A DNA stretch of 64,000 nt from an uncultured Pseudomonadota bacterium. GTDB taxonomy: Bacteria > Pseudomonadota > Gammaproteobacteria > Burkholderiales > JALYOK01. Location of the stretch: NCBI GenBank assembly GCA_902826775.1, contig CADEHE010000001.1, positions 248,001-312,000 on the forward strand. Reading direction: 5' to 3'. Below are positions 49,674-58,986 of this stretch, in pieces. The first letter of the stretch is position 1. Each line of letters begins with the position of its first letter. Under the pieces are notes generated by a model that was not told the DNA's origin, did not search any database, and was given only the letters and a program-made list of their open reading frames with translations. A program made the translations under genes and the position numbers.

Positions 49674-51440
49674 TTGATCCTCGCCTTGGACATCAAGTCC
49701 CAACTGACCGATTTGATCCGCGCCGCGTGCGCGGCGGTGTCGCCACAAGCGAGCGAACTCAGTATCGTGCTGGAGCGCCCAAAGAACGCGCAACACGGCG
49801 ACTACGCCTGCAACGTCGCCATGCAGGCCGCGAAGCAATTGAAGCGCAATCCGCGCGAATTGGCGCAGGCCATAGTCGCGGCCTTGCCCGCCTCCTGCTT
49901 GATCGGCAAGGCCGAAATTGCCGGCGCGGGGTTCATCAATTTCTTCATTGGGATCGGTGCGAAGCAAGCGGTGGTGCGCGAGGTATTGGCCGCGGGCGTG
50001 CGCTACGGCGAAACCGATCGCGGGCGCGGGCAGAAGATCTCGCTGGAATTCGTTTCAAGCAACCCAACCGGACCGCTGCACGTCGCGCACGGGCGCGCGG
50101 CGGCGTTCGGCGCCAGTTTGGCCAACGTCATGGCGGCGGCAGGCTTCGTTGTGCAGCGCGAGTACTACGTTAACGATGCCGGTCGGCAGATGGACATTCT
50201 GACCGCCTCGACGTGGCTGCGCTATCTGCAACTTGCGGGCGCCGATGTGCCGTATCCGCCGAACGCATACCAGGGCGACTACGTGCAAGCGATGGCGCAA
50301 GAAATCCTCGCGCAATATGGAGCACGCATGGCCCGCACGGTTACGGCGGTGATGACCAACGTGCCTGCGCTGAAGGAAGATGCCTGCGAAAAGGATCGAG
50401 AAACGGCGCGCGACGCACGCATCGATGCCCTCATTGCCAACGCCAAACAGTTACTGGGCGGCGATTTTCGCCTTATTCACGCGCACGCTCTGAAAGTCCA
50501 AGTCGATGACATGCGCGCCGATCTGACCGAGTTCGGCGTTGACTACGATTGCTGGTATTCGGAGCAATCGCTCTACGACAACGGTTTACTCGACCAGGCG
50601 CTGGGTAAACTGATCGCCGCCGGGCACACCTACGAGGAAGATGGCGCGCTCTGGTTTCGCGCCACTCAGTTCGGCGACGAGAAGGACCGGGTACTGCGCC
50701 GCTCGAATGGCCAGTACACTTACTTCGCGCCCGATATCGCCTATCACGCCAGCAAGTACGACCGCGGCGCCGAGGTAGTTATCGACCTTTGGGGGCCGGA
50801 TCACCATGGCTACATTCCGCGCGTGCGCGCCGCCATTGCGGCGCTCGGGCGCGACCCGGAAAAATTCATCGTTATTATTTCGCAATTGGTAAAGCTGTAC
50901 CGCGAAGGCCAGCCCGTGAAGCTTTCCACACGCGCCGGAAACTACGTCACGCTGCGCGATCTGCGAACTGAGGTCGGTCGCGATGCAGCGCGCTTCTTTT
51001 ACATTTTGCGCAAGAGCGATCAACAGCTCGATTTTGATCTCGATCTGGCGAAATCGCAAAGCAACGACAATCCCGTCTACTACATCCAATACGCGCACGC
51101 GCGCATTTCCAGCGTCTTTGAGAGGTGGGGCGGCGACCGCGCACTGCTGCAGGACGCGAAGCTGGATGCGCTCACCAACGAACGCGAAGCGCAATTGCTG
51201 CAAACGTTGTTGGACTACCCAGAAGTCATCGCGAATGCTGCGTTAGACTATGCGCCACACGCGCTGGCTTACTATCTGAAAGATCTGGCGGGGCATCTGC
51301 ATAGCTACTACAACGCCGAGCAGTTTTTGGTCGACGACGACGCGCTCAAACTGGCCCGCCTAGCCTTGATCGCGGCTGTGCAACAAGTGCTGCGCAACGG
51401 CTTAGTGTTGCTGGGCGTATCGGCACCTGAGAGAATGTGA
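49674..51440 (+). CDS. argS: arginyl-tRNA synthetase
   Basis: A 588-residue class Ia synthetase. The N-terminal add-1 domain, the HIGH-like SSNPTGPLHVAHGRAAAFG, then the DALR anticodon domain with the usual end (ISVF-like ARISSVFERWGG). The KMSKS counterpart is hard to place: VKLSTRAGNYVTL takes its position. The longest frame starts at GTG 49635, but a -10 box lies within it, so TTG at 49674 or 49686 is likelier. On the same strand as priA, 15-55 bp away. Confidence 0.93.
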   Translation: MILALDIKSQLTDLIRAACAAVSPQASELSIVLERPKNAQHGDYACNVAMQAAKQLKRNPRELAQAIVAALPASCLIGKAEIAGAGFINFFIGIGAKQAVVREVLAAGVRYGETDRGRGQKISLEFVSSNPTGPLHVAHGRAAAFGASLANVMAAAGFVVQREYYVNDAGRQMDILTASTWLRYLQLAGADVPYPPNAYQGDYVQAMAQEILAQYGARMARTVTAVMTNVPALKEDACEKDRETARDARIDALIANAKQLLGGDFRLIHAHALKVQVDDMRADLTEFGVDYDCWYSEQSLYDNGLLDQALGKLIAAGHTYEEDGALWFRATQFGDEKDRVLRRSNGQYTYFAPDIAYHASKYDRGAEVVIDLWGPDHHGYIPRVRAAIAALGRDPEKFIVIISQLVKLYREGQPVKLSTRAGNYVTLRDLRTEVGRDAARFFYILRKSDQQLDFDLDLAKSQSNDNPVYYIQYAHARISSVFERWGGDRALLQDAKLDALTNEREAQLLQTLLDYPEVIANAALDYAPHALAYYLKDLAGHLHSYYNAEQFLVDDDALKLARLALIAAVQQVLRNGLVLLGVSAPERM

Positions 51441-51447
51441 TCGAGCG

Positions 51448-52065
51448 ATGAGCGACAACGAAAAGCCCCCGCGCGTGTTCCGGACTCGCCATCCGATGCT
51501 ACTGGGTTTTCTCGGGGGCTTGATTTTCGGCGTGGGTGTTTCGCTCGCAGTTGCCATGTTCGTTAACCGAGTCGCCAGTCCGTTCGTGCATAAGCAGAGC
51601 GCAGCCAATGGCAACGGGGTGCGCCATAGCGCTGACAACACAACCGCTGCGCAAGATACGCAAGCCGGCAGCAAGCCTGCCGCTAATCAAGCAGCGAACG
51701 CCCAAGAACAACTCGCGGCCGTGGCCGGACCACCGCCTATGGTGGCGCCGACCGGGCCGAGCGCTAAACCAGCACCAAGCAGTGCCACGAGTACGCCAGC
51801 CCCGGCTACGGGCGGACGCTATTTTTTACAGGTCGGCTCCTTTGTCACGGCGGCAGATGCTGACAACCGCAAGGCCAAACTTGCGTTACTAGGCTTTGAG
51901 GCGATGGTGCGCGTGGTCGAGATTCCGGAAAAAGGCACTGTGCACCGGGTAATCGTTGGGCCGTTCGCCACCGCGGCGGAGATGGAAGAAGCGAAGGCCG
52001 AGCTGGCCGTCAACAACTACGCTTCGAGCCTGATCTCGCGGCAGGCAATGGCCAACGGGCAGTAA
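51448..52065 (+). CDS. SPOR-domain membrane protein (FtsN-like)
   Basis: A 205-residue bitopic protein: a short cytoplasmic end, a TM segment (about 17-40), a Pro/Ala/Thr-rich periplasmic linker, and a C-terminal SPOR domain (about 124-198, starting GGRYFLQVGSFVTAADA). SPOR domains bind denuded glycan at the septum. Its place between argS and dsbA is typical in betaproteobacteria. No symbol is assigned. Confidence 0.88.
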   Translation: MSDNEKPPRVFRTRHPMLLGFLGGLIFGVGVSLAVAMFVNRVASPFVHKQSAANGNGVRHSADNTTAAQDTQAGSKPAANQAANAQEQLAAVAGPPPMVAPTGPSAKPAPSSATSTPAPATGGRYFLQVGSFVTAADADNRKAKLALLGFEAMVRVVEIPEKGTVHRVIVGPFATAAEMEEAKAELAVNNYASSLISRQAMANGQ

Positions 52066-52101
52066 GGATAGAGTGGCTGAACATCAACTGTGGAGTTAAA
52101 C

Positions 52102-52764
52102 ATGAATCGACGTCGGGCAGCATTGGCGGCTTTGCTGGGATTGGGTTTGGTCGGGGTCGGCGCCGCGTGTGCGCTGGAACCAGGCAAAGACTATCTGGTC
52201 ATCAAGAACGCGGCGCCCTCGCAAAGCGGCCCGAAGATCGAAGTGATCGAGGCATTCTCCTATATGTGCCCGCACTGCAACGATCTGGAGCCCAAGATAC
52301 AAGCATGGGTCAAGAAGCTGCCGGCTGACGCGGTCTATCGCCGCCTGCCAGTGGTGTTCCGCGACAGTTGGGCGCCGATCGCGCGCACCTATTACACGCT
52401 GGAAGTAATGGGGCAGCTCGACAAACTTCACAATAAGATCTTTGAAGCGATTCACAAACAGAATGCCGACTTATCGAGCGAGGGCAACGTGTTTGAATGG
52501 ATCGCCAAGCAAGGGATCGATCAGAAGAAGTTCATCGAAACCTACAAGTCTTTCGGCATCACTTCAAAGCTCAATCGCGGCAACCAGTTGACGCGCAGCT
52601 ACAACATCGGCGGCGTGCCGGCACTCGTGATAGAAGGCAAGTATCAGACCTCGGCGACCCAAGCGGGCAACTACGACAAGATGCTTGCCGCAGCAGATGA
52701 ACTCATCATGCTGGCGCGCGTCGAGCGCAAACTGGCCACTGAGATGGGAGCAAAGCCGAAGTAA
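52102..52764 (+). CDS. dsbA: thiol:disulfide interchange protein DsbA
   Basis: A 220-residue periplasmic oxidase. Signal peptide MNRRRAALAALLGLGLVGVG (cleavage near ACA-LE), active site SYMCPHCND and cis-Pro in GGVPALVI. Start ATG at 52102 has GGAG 8 nt upstream; the GTG at 52090 in frame is less likely. A strong terminator follows. Confidence 0.94.
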   Translation: MNRRRAALAALLGLGLVGVGAACALEPGKDYLVIKNAAPSQSGPKIEVIEAFSYMCPHCNDLEPKIQAWVKKLPADAVYRRLPVVFRDSWAPIARTYYTLEVMGQLDKLHNKIFEAIHKQNADLSSEGNVFEWIAKQGIDQKKFIETYKSFGITSKLNRGNQLTRSYNIGGVPALVIEGKYQTSATQAGNYDKMLAAADELIMLARVERKLATEMGAKPK

Positions 52765-52788
52765 GGCTTGCGACGTTTTCCCGAAAAA

Positions 52789-52814
52789 CGCCCTCGAGAG
52801 AGGGCGCTTTTTTT
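52789..52814 (+). terminator. intrinsic terminator after dsbA
   Basis: CGCCCTC (52789-52795), GAGA loop, GAGGGCG (52800-52806), then C and seven T. A-rich bases on the left can extend the stem. It ends the argS-SPOR-dsbA group ahead of the convergent enolase-like gene. Confidence 0.85.
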
Positions 52815-52913
52815 GGCACTGCATGCCGTTCTTTGACACGACTCTTATCCGCAGGTTGGTCGGCGCTCTGTCTGTGCGTATCCCAGAGCCGCGGCGAATC
52901 GCACAAAGCTCGG

Positions 52914-54296
52914 TTAGAAAACTGCGCCCGCAAAACGCGCGCGTGAGGCCAAATGTTCCTCGATGCGCAGCGCCTCGTTCCACTTCGCCATGCGCTCGGA
53001 GCGCGCGAACGAGCCAACTTTCAATTGCTGCACGCCCCAGCCGATTGCCAAGTGCACAATCGTCACATCTTCCGTTTCGCCTGAGCGCGCGGACACGATC
53101 GCGCTAAAGCCGACTTCTTGCGCGGCGCGCCAAGCGGCGAGTGTTTCGCTCAGCGTGCCGGCCTGGTTCGGTTTGACCAGCACCGCGTTGCATGCCCCTA
53201 TCGCAGCGGCGCGGCGCACGCGCTCGGCATTGGTCACTAGGTAATCGTCGCCGATGATCTGCACGCCTTGGCCGACCATCTGAGTAAAGCGGCGCAACCC
53301 GTCTTCATCATGTTCCGCCAGCGGGTCTTCGATTGAGACGATAGGATAGCGCTGCAACCAGCCGCGCAGCATCGCAGCAAACTCGTCGGTGCTGAGCCGG
53401 CGCTGTTCCAGTCCGAGTTCGTAGCAGCCGTCGCGATAAAATTCCGACGCGGCGATGTCGAGCGAAATGGCGACCTGATCGGGGTAGCGGAGGCCGCTCG
53501 CTTCGATCGCGCGCATGAGCATGTCGAGCGCTTCTTCGTTGGTGGCAAATAGCGGCCAATAGCCGCCTTCGTCCGCCACGCCCGCGAGCAAACCGCGCTG
53601 CGCCATGAGTTTGCCCGCGTGCAAATAGACTTCCGCAGTCCATTCCAGTGCTTGCGCAAAAGAATCGGCACCGGGCGCAACGAGCATAAAGTCCTGTATG
53701 TCTACGCGCCGGCCGGCATGCGCGCCGCCGCCGAAGATTTGAATCTCGGGTAGCGGTATGACGACTTCGCTGCCGGCGCGCTCGCCGCTGCGCAAGTATG
53801 ACCACAGCGGCACGCCTTGCGCATTCGCCGCCGCCCAGGCGCAGGCCATCGACACTGCAATCATCGCATTGCCGCCCAGGTGCGATTTGTTCGGCGTACC
53901 GTCTAACTCGTTCAACGCGGTGTCGATCGCCGCGTGATCGTTCGCCGGCATGCCACGCAAACGCCGCGCGATCGCGCCGTTCACGTTGGCGACGGCGCGC
54001 TGCACGTCGTAGCCGCCGAGCCTATCACCGCCGTCACGCAAATCCACCGCTTCACGCGATCCGCGCGAGGCGCCGGCGGGGGCCACCGCACGGCCGTAAG
54101 GCTGTGCGAAAGTCCAATCCCCACGGCCGTAAGGCTGTGCGAAAGCCCAATCCCCACGGCCGTAACGCCGTGTGAAAGAGCGATCCCCGCGGCCGCTCGC
54201 GCCGCAGGCCAGGTGCACTTCCGCTTCGACTGTGGGCCGCCCGCGCGAATCCCACACGCGCCGGCCCACGATGCGCTCAATTCTCAAATCGATCAT
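52914..54296 (-). CDS. enolase paralogue with a 33-residue repeat insert
   Basis: A 460-residue enolase-family protein. Mg ligands are kept (SLDIAASEFY; SIEDPLAE; IIGDDYLVTN) and the catalytic lysines (LVKPNQAG; LKVGSFARSER). It departs from true enolase where NGGEH is GGGAH, QEF is QDF, and SHRSGE is SARSGE. Residues 36-68 are three 11-residue repeats (RGDRSFTRRYG, RGDWAFAQPYG, RGDWTFAQPYG) just before the APAGASRG loop; without them the alignment is continuous. It starts ATG 54296, overlapping the kinase stop as ATGA, so the two are translated together. Reaction unknown; a true PEP-forming enolase is possible but less likely. Confidence 0.88.
   Translation of the reverse strand: MIDLRIERIVGRRVWDSRGRPTVEAEVHLACGASGRGDRSFTRRYGRGDWAFAQPYGRGDWTFAQPYGRAVAPAGASRGSREAVDLRDGGDRLGGYDVQRAVANVNGAIARRLRGMPANDHAAIDTALNELDGTPNKSHLGGNAMIAVSMACAWAAANAQGVPLWSYLRSGERAGSEVVIPLPEIQIFGGGAHAGRRVDIQDFMLVAPGADSFAQALEWTAEVYLHAGKLMAQRGLLAGVADEGGYWPLFATNEEALDMLMRAIEASGLRYPDQVAISLDIAASEFYRDGCYELGLEQRRLSTDEFAAMLRGWLQRYPIVSIEDPLAEHDEDGLRRFTQMVGQGVQIIGDDYLVTNAERVRRAAAIGACNAVLVKPNQAGTLSETLAAWRAAQEVGFSAIVSARSGETEDVTIVHLAIGWGVQQLKVGSFARSERMAKWNEALRIEEHLASRARFAGAVF
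54091..54189. repeat. three 33-bp tandem repeats inside the enolase paralogue
   Basis: Units at 54091-54123, 54124-54156 and 54157-54189. The first two differ by one base; the third is more diverged. Each forms a small hairpin with its leading CA (CACGGCC/GGCTGTG or CACGGC/GCCGTG). The length is a multiple of three, so the frame is held. Confidence 0.85.
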
Positions 54297-55309
54297 GTCA
54301 TTCCCAATTCTTTCCCCCACGCCGCGCGCACTTGCGCGAGAGTTTCAACGGGCCGCTGCAGCAGACCGCGCGCGACGCGCCGCACGCGGTTCTTGTCGTT
54401 TTCGTCAGTCAAATACTCGACCGGCGACTTGCCGTCCACACGCGCGAGAAAAAGTCCAGGCAGAAGATGCGCGGTGCGCGCGTCGATCCGTTCGCGCGGC
54501 TCCCATGTTACGCGACTCAAATAAGCCTCCGCAAAAGCCGCGAAGCTAAACAGAAATTCGCGGCTCGCGCTCGGTGTCCACAAACACTTCAACAATAAAT
54601 GATTCAGGCAGAAGGCAAGATCGAACGCCGGATCGCCGTACCACGCGCACTCGGCGTCCAGGAAAATGGGAGCAAGTTCGGCTCCGATCAGGATGTTTTT
54701 TGGGCTGACATCGCCGTGCACCAGCGCGAACTTGGTTGCGCGCGTGGTTGCAACCAGCGCCTGCAATGCCGCCGCGAGGTCGGGATGCTGGGCGGCAGTT
54801 GCAACCAAATACGGCTCAAGCCGTATCGGATAAAAAATATCGTCGGTAGCGAATCGCTCGCGCAGCTCCGCTTGGTCTGCCGTGCGCGCGTGTATCGTTG
54901 CCAGGGCAGCACCTACCGAGGCGGCGAACGCCGCGTCCGCGCGCCCCTCGCGCAACTCGTTCTTCCACAGCGGATGCAGCGCCGGGTCGAGGTATTGCAT
55001 GACGAATAAACCGCTTTCGGCATCGTGTGCAATCACCTTCGGCACCCATTGCGGCGCGAACGCGGCAACGGTTTGCATCCAAGCGACTTCGTACGCGTTG
55101 CGTGCGACCGGCGCCTCCCAAACCGCCGCGACTTTAAGGCGCGCCAACGCGCGCTTTACGCACACCGGCCCGCTCGGTAGATCGACACGCCAGATGTCGG
55201 ATGAGACGCCGCCTGTCAGAGGCCGCATCGCGGCGTCTGCATTGCTCGCAAGTAGACCAAGGCGAATGAGGTCGCGACGTAACCGGGTTTTGTCCTCCGC
55301 CAAACTCAT
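54293..55309 (-). CDS. APH-family phosphotransferase (aminoglycoside/choline kinase-like)
   Basis: A 338-residue kinase: ATP-Lys in PVCVKRALA, catalytic LVHGDVSPKNIL (Asp) and metal Asp in IFLDAECAWYGDPAFDLA. The substrate is unknown. It overlaps the enolase paralogue by 4 nt, so its product and the enolase's substrate may be linked (inference). Confidence 0.88.
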   Translation of the reverse strand: MSLAEDKTRLRRDLIRLGLLASNADAAMRPLTGGVSSDIWRVDLPSGPVCVKRALARLKVAAVWEAPVARNAYEVAWMQTVAAFAPQWVPKVIAHDAESGLFVMQYLDPALHPLWKNELREGRADAAFAASVGAALATIHARTADQAELRERFATDDIFYPIRLEPYLVATAAQHPDLAAALQALVATTRATKFALVHGDVSPKNILIGAELAPIFLDAECAWYGDPAFDLAFCLNHLLLKCLWTPSASREFLFSFAAFAEAYLSRVTWEPRERIDARTAHLLPGLFLARVDGKSPVEYLTDENDKNRVRRVARGLLQRPVETLAQVRAAWGKELGMT

Positions 55310-55404
55310 ATACTGTTTACTGGATACTTATAGAACATCTGAAGAATATAAGTGAAAACGAGAAAGGGGGTAGAGTATATCGATTTCCGCAGACGGCAAT
55401 GCGA

Positions 55405-55782
55405 TCACGCCTCGCTCGCCTCGCCAAACGAAAGCTCGTTGCCGCTTGGATCGACCAGTCTGAAATCGCGCATCCCGTAGGCACGATCTGCGAGCGGCTC
55501 GGCGATTTTCGCCCCCGCGGCGACGATCTCGTTGAAATACGCTTCGACGCCGGCCATTTGAAAATAGACCCTCGAAATCGCGATCTGCGCCGAAGACGAT
55601 TGCGAAAGATTAAGTTCCACGCGATCTCGACAAACGCTCGCCAGGTGAGCCGGCTCTCCCCACTTCCACGCGACGCGAAACCCAAGAACGCTCTGGTAGT
55701 AGTCGAGCGCCGCTCGAAGATCTGCCACCGAGAGAATCGGCACTGCCGCCTCTAGCGTGGCTCGCTGCTTGGAATTCGGCAT
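55405..55782 (-). CDS. VOC/glyoxalase-fold protein
   Basis: A 125-residue single-domain VOC protein: VPILSVADLRAALDYYQSVLGF at the start (first 20 residues typical) and GMRDFRLVDPSGNELSFGE at the end, with metal-type Glu near the C-terminus. The ATG at 55782 is preferred over 55812. Function not predictable. On the same strand between the kinase and PhyH genes. Confidence 0.82.
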   Translation of the reverse strand: MPNSKQRATLEAAVPILSVADLRAALDYYQSVLGFRVAWKWGEPAHLASVCRDRVELNLSQSSSAQIAISRVYFQMAGVEAYFNEIVAAGAKIAEPLADRAYGMRDFRLVDPSGNELSFGEASEA

Positions 55783-55902
55783 AACGCGATCTATCGACCT
55801 ACGCCGCGGCAAGCCTGCATGCAGCGCAAAGACTTAGCTGCGAGGCGGGGCGGTTGATCGGTTTGTACTCTTGCAATTTTTCGTCGCCAAATGGCTGCGC
55901 GA

Positions 55903-56748
55903 CTAGACATCGTCGGACGCGCGTGACTGCAATTGATAGTCACGCCCATGCCCGGTCCGGAAATCGCTCCCCGCCCGATCCTGCCCACGCAGCAGCCATA
56001 TCGGCCGCGCAGCGAGACTGAACGCGACGCCGCTTTGCGATTGCACCCCGCGCGGGCTGGCGCGATCGTATAGCGAAGTCGCCGGCATGTAGCGCACGAC
56101 GTAGGCGGCACGCCGTCTGTCGGATGTGTTCGCATTGGAGCCGTGAATCAAATACACATCGTGCAGCGAAAACTCGCCTGCGCGCAGTGCGTCGTCGCGG
56201 GCTGTCGCTGCATCGAAAGCGTCCGCGCTCACTTCCTCGTTGAGCACGCGGTCAGTGCGCTGATCGGCGCGGTGCTCGTACAAACTGCGCCCGCGATGCG
56301 AGCCGGGGATGTAGCGCATGCAGCCGTTCTCCGGCAGAGCGTCGTCGATTGCAATCCACACTGAACACGTTGCGATCGGACGGATCGGCCAATACTGCCC
56401 GTCCTGATGCCAAGGAATCTCGCGCCCGATTCTCGCTGGCTTACAAAACACTTGGCTGCCCCAAAGAATAATGTCCGGGCCGATGAGTTGCTCGACCAGA
56501 TTCAAAATCGCAGGCTGCGTGGCGAACGAAAACCACCGTGCAGCGGCGAACTCATCGTGTCGATTGCCGTACGGGATATGTGGGCAGACGAGACTTTCCG
56601 GCGCGATCTTTTCATTATCACGCAGCAGCTTGTCGACGGCGTCTCGCATCTGCGCGTGCACATCGTCGGGCAAACGCAATTTCGGGACGACGAGACCGTC
56701 GCGGTGGTATGTGGCAATGTCCTCGTTGCTGAGCCGCCAACTAGACAC
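55903..56748 (-). CDS. phytanoyl-CoA dioxygenase (PhyH) family protein
   Basis: A 281-residue Fe(II)/2-oxoglutarate dioxygenase: Fe ligands His and Asp in PWHQDGQYWP and the distal His in HDVYLIHGSNANTSDRRR with the 2OG-binding Arg. The start is a GTG (56748) with GGAG 8 nt upstream; it overlaps the last 8 nt of the lyase gene. Part of the CoA cluster; substrate unknown. Confidence 0.88.
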   Translation of the reverse strand: MSSWRLSNEDIATYHRDGLVVPKLRLPDDVHAQMRDAVDKLLRDNEKIAPESLVCPHIPYGNRHDEFAAARWFSFATQPAILNLVEQLIGPDIILWGSQVFCKPARIGREIPWHQDGQYWPIRPIATCSVWIAIDDALPENGCMRYIPGSHRGRSLYEHRADQRTDRVLNEEVSADAFDAATARDDALRAGEFSLHDVYLIHGSNANTSDRRRAAYVVRYMPATSLYDRASPRGVQSQSGVAFSLAARPIWLLRGQDRAGSDFRTGHGRDYQLQSRASDDV

Positions 56749-57682
56749 GCAGATTCTCCGGTAGCGGGTGCAGGTCGCTGGACTTACCCGCCTTCGCCAC
56801 TTGCCCCGGCACATCGTGGCCGACGATTTTCGGCAAGGCGCGCGCCACGCTAAGCAACTTGTCAAGATCGACGCCGGTGGTGAAACCCATCTCGTGCAGC
56901 ATGTGCACCACGTCTTCGGTGCAAATGTTGCCGGTGGCGCCCGGCGCGAACGGGCACCCGCCGAGGCCGCCTAGCGATGCATCGAAGCGCGTGACGCCCG
57001 CTTCCAAACCGGCGACGACATTCGCCAGCCCCATGCCGCGCGTGTTGTGGAAATGCAGGGTGATCTTGTCGGCGCCGAAGGCTTGCACCGCACTCGTCAC
57101 AAGTTCGCGCACTTGGCGTGGGTTGGCCATGCCGGTGGTGTCGGCGAGCGTGACGCCGTGCATGCCCAATTCTAGGCAGCGCTCGGCGAACGCGAGCACG
57201 CGCTCCGCAGGCACGTCGCCCTCGAATGGGCAGCCAAAAGACGTGCTGAGACTGGCGTTCATGCGCACTTGAGCATTCGCAGCGCGCACCGCATCCATCA
57301 CTTCCTTGAAACCGGCGAGCGATTGTTCACTGGTGCGGTTAACGTTGGCGCGGTTGTGCGTTTCCGATACGGACATAAACACGTTCAACTCGTCCGCCTT
57401 GCACATGAGCGCGCGCTCCGCGCCGCGTGCGTTCGGCACCAGCGCGACGTAAACAACGCCCGGCACGCGCTCGATCGCCTTCATCACTTCTTCGGCATCG
57501 CGCAGATGCGGGATCGCTTTCGGCGAGACGAAGGACGTGACTTCAATTTTCGCCAGCCCCGTGTGCGACAGCGCGTTAATGAAGCGGATCTTGTCCTCGG
57601 TCGGGATGAAACTCGGCTCGATCTGAAAGCCGTCGCGCGAGGCGACTTCGTGGATGTAGATGCGGTGGGATGCGGTGGCCAT
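56741..57682 (-). CDS. hydroxymethylglutaryl-CoA lyase family protein
   Basis: A 313-residue DRE-TIM lyase: EVASRDGFQ start (Asp, Arg), metal His pair in HFHNTRGMGLAN, and GLGGCPFAPGATGN with the catalytic Cys. It cleaves 3-hydroxy-3-methylglutaryl-CoA or a close analogue such as citramalyl-CoA. GAGGAG is 10 nt upstream. One nt after the CoA-transferase stop. Confidence 0.92.
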   Translation of the reverse strand: MATASHRIYIHEVASRDGFQIEPSFIPTEDKIRFINALSHTGLAKIEVTSFVSPKAIPHLRDAEEVMKAIERVPGVVYVALVPNARGAERALMCKADELNVFMSVSETHNRANVNRTSEQSLAGFKEVMDAVRAANAQVRMNASLSTSFGCPFEGDVPAERVLAFAERCLELGMHGVTLADTTGMANPRQVRELVTSAVQAFGADKITLHFHNTRGMGLANVVAGLEAGVTRFDASLGGLGGCPFAPGATGNICTEDVVHMLHEMGFTTGVDLDKLLSVARALPKIVGHDVPGQVAKAGKSSDLHPLPENLRV

Positions 57683-57683
57683 C

Positions 57684-58880
57684 TTAAATTACTCCTCGTT
57701 GGCGCAGTTGCGCTTGCGCCGCTGCGTCGTAGCCCAGCTGGCCGAGTATCTCGGCGGTGTGTTGCCCGAGTTCCGGGCCGAGCCAGCGCGTGCCGCCCGG
57801 TGTAGCGGACAATTTCGGCACAACCCCGGGCAGTAGCAGTTCGCCGCCGTCGTTCAAGCGATGCTTTTCGATCATACCGCGCGCTTGAAACTGCACATCT
57901 TTGACGATATCGGCGATGCTGTAGATCTTACCCCCGGGGACCTGCGCCGTATTCAGCACTTCCATGACGCGCGGCAGATCGTGCGATCGGCACCACGCGC
58001 CGATGACTTCGTCCAGTTCTTCGGTACGCTTGACGCGCCCGTCGTTGCTGGCGAGCGTCGGATCAATGGCCAGATCCTCGCGCCCGATGGCATGCATAAA
58101 ACGCTTGAAGATGCTGTCGCCGTTGGCGCCGATCACGACGTAGGCGCCATCGCGCGTCGTGTACGTATTCGACGGCACGATACCGGGCAGCGAAGCGCCG
58201 GTGCGCTCGCGCACGAAGCCGTTCATGCCGAACTCGGGCAGCATACTCTCCATTAGGCTAAACACCGCCTCAGTCAGCGCGACGTCGACGATCTGGCCCT
58301 TGCCGCCGTTTTGCGCGCGCTGTTGTACCGCCATGAGCGCGCCGATCGCCCCGTACATCGCCGCGATGGCGTCGCCGAGGCTCACGCCCACACGCACCGG
58401 CGGGCGATCCGGGTACCCGGTAACGTAGCGAATACCGCCCATCGCTTCGCCGATCGCGCCGAAGCCTGCCTGTTGACTATACGGGCCGTTCTGCCCGTAA
58501 CCGGATAGGCGCACCATGACGAGTTTCGGATTCAGTGCGCTCAAGCGCTCGTAACCGAGACCCCATTTCTCCATCGTGCCGGGGCGAAAGTTCTCGATGA
58601 CGATATCCGCTTCGGCAGCCAGTTTGCGCACGATCTCTTGGCCTTCGGCCACGCGCAGATTGACGGTGACGGACTTCTTGTTGCGTGCTTGCAGATACCA
58701 CCAGAGCGACGTGCCTTGATGCAGTTGCCGCCAGGTGCGCAGCGGATCGCCGCCCGCGCTATCGGCGTCAGCCGGCGGTTCGATCTTGATCACTTCCGCG
58801 CCGAATTCGGCGAGGATTTTCCCGCAGAACGGCCCGGCGATGAGCTGGCCAAGTTCGATAACTTTGAGATTGAGCGCCAT
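57684..58880 (-). CDS. CaiB/BaiF family CoA-transferase
   Basis: A 398-residue class III CoA-transferase: GQLIAGPFCGKILAEFGAEV start, IKIEPPADADSAGGDP, the catalytic-Asp region NFRPGTMEKWGLGYERL, and the SLGDAIAAMYGAIGA helix. It activates a carboxylate by moving CoA from a donor. ATG at 58880. First of a probable CaiB-lyase-PhyH operon. Confidence 0.92.
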   Translation of the reverse strand: MALNLKVIELGQLIAGPFCGKILAEFGAEVIKIEPPADADSAGGDPLRTWRQLHQGTSLWWYLQARNKKSVTVNLRVAEGQEIVRKLAAEADIVIENFRPGTMEKWGLGYERLSALNPKLVMVRLSGYGQNGPYSQQAGFGAIGEAMGGIRYVTGYPDRPPVRVGVSLGDAIAAMYGAIGALMAVQQRAQNGGKGQIVDVALTEAVFSLMESMLPEFGMNGFVRERTGASLPGIVPSNTYTTRDGAYVVIGANGDSIFKRFMHAIGREDLAIDPTLASNDGRVKRTEELDEVIGAWCRSHDLPRVMEVLNTAQVPGGKIYSIADIVKDVQFQARGMIEKHRLNDGGELLLPGVVPKLSATPGGTRWLGPELGQHTAEILGQLGYDAAAQAQLRQRGVI

Positions 58881-58986
58881 ACAGGCGCTATCGTAGCTGA
58901 GAGGGCGCGGACTTGCAGGCACGCCCGTGGTTGTTCAGGGCATCGCTCGGGTGGACCGGGTGCACCGCTTGCGCGCTGCTCCGGCG

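Noticed and set aside
54091..54189. CRISPR-like array in the enolase gene
   Set aside because: Repeats abut directly with no spacers and are in frame.
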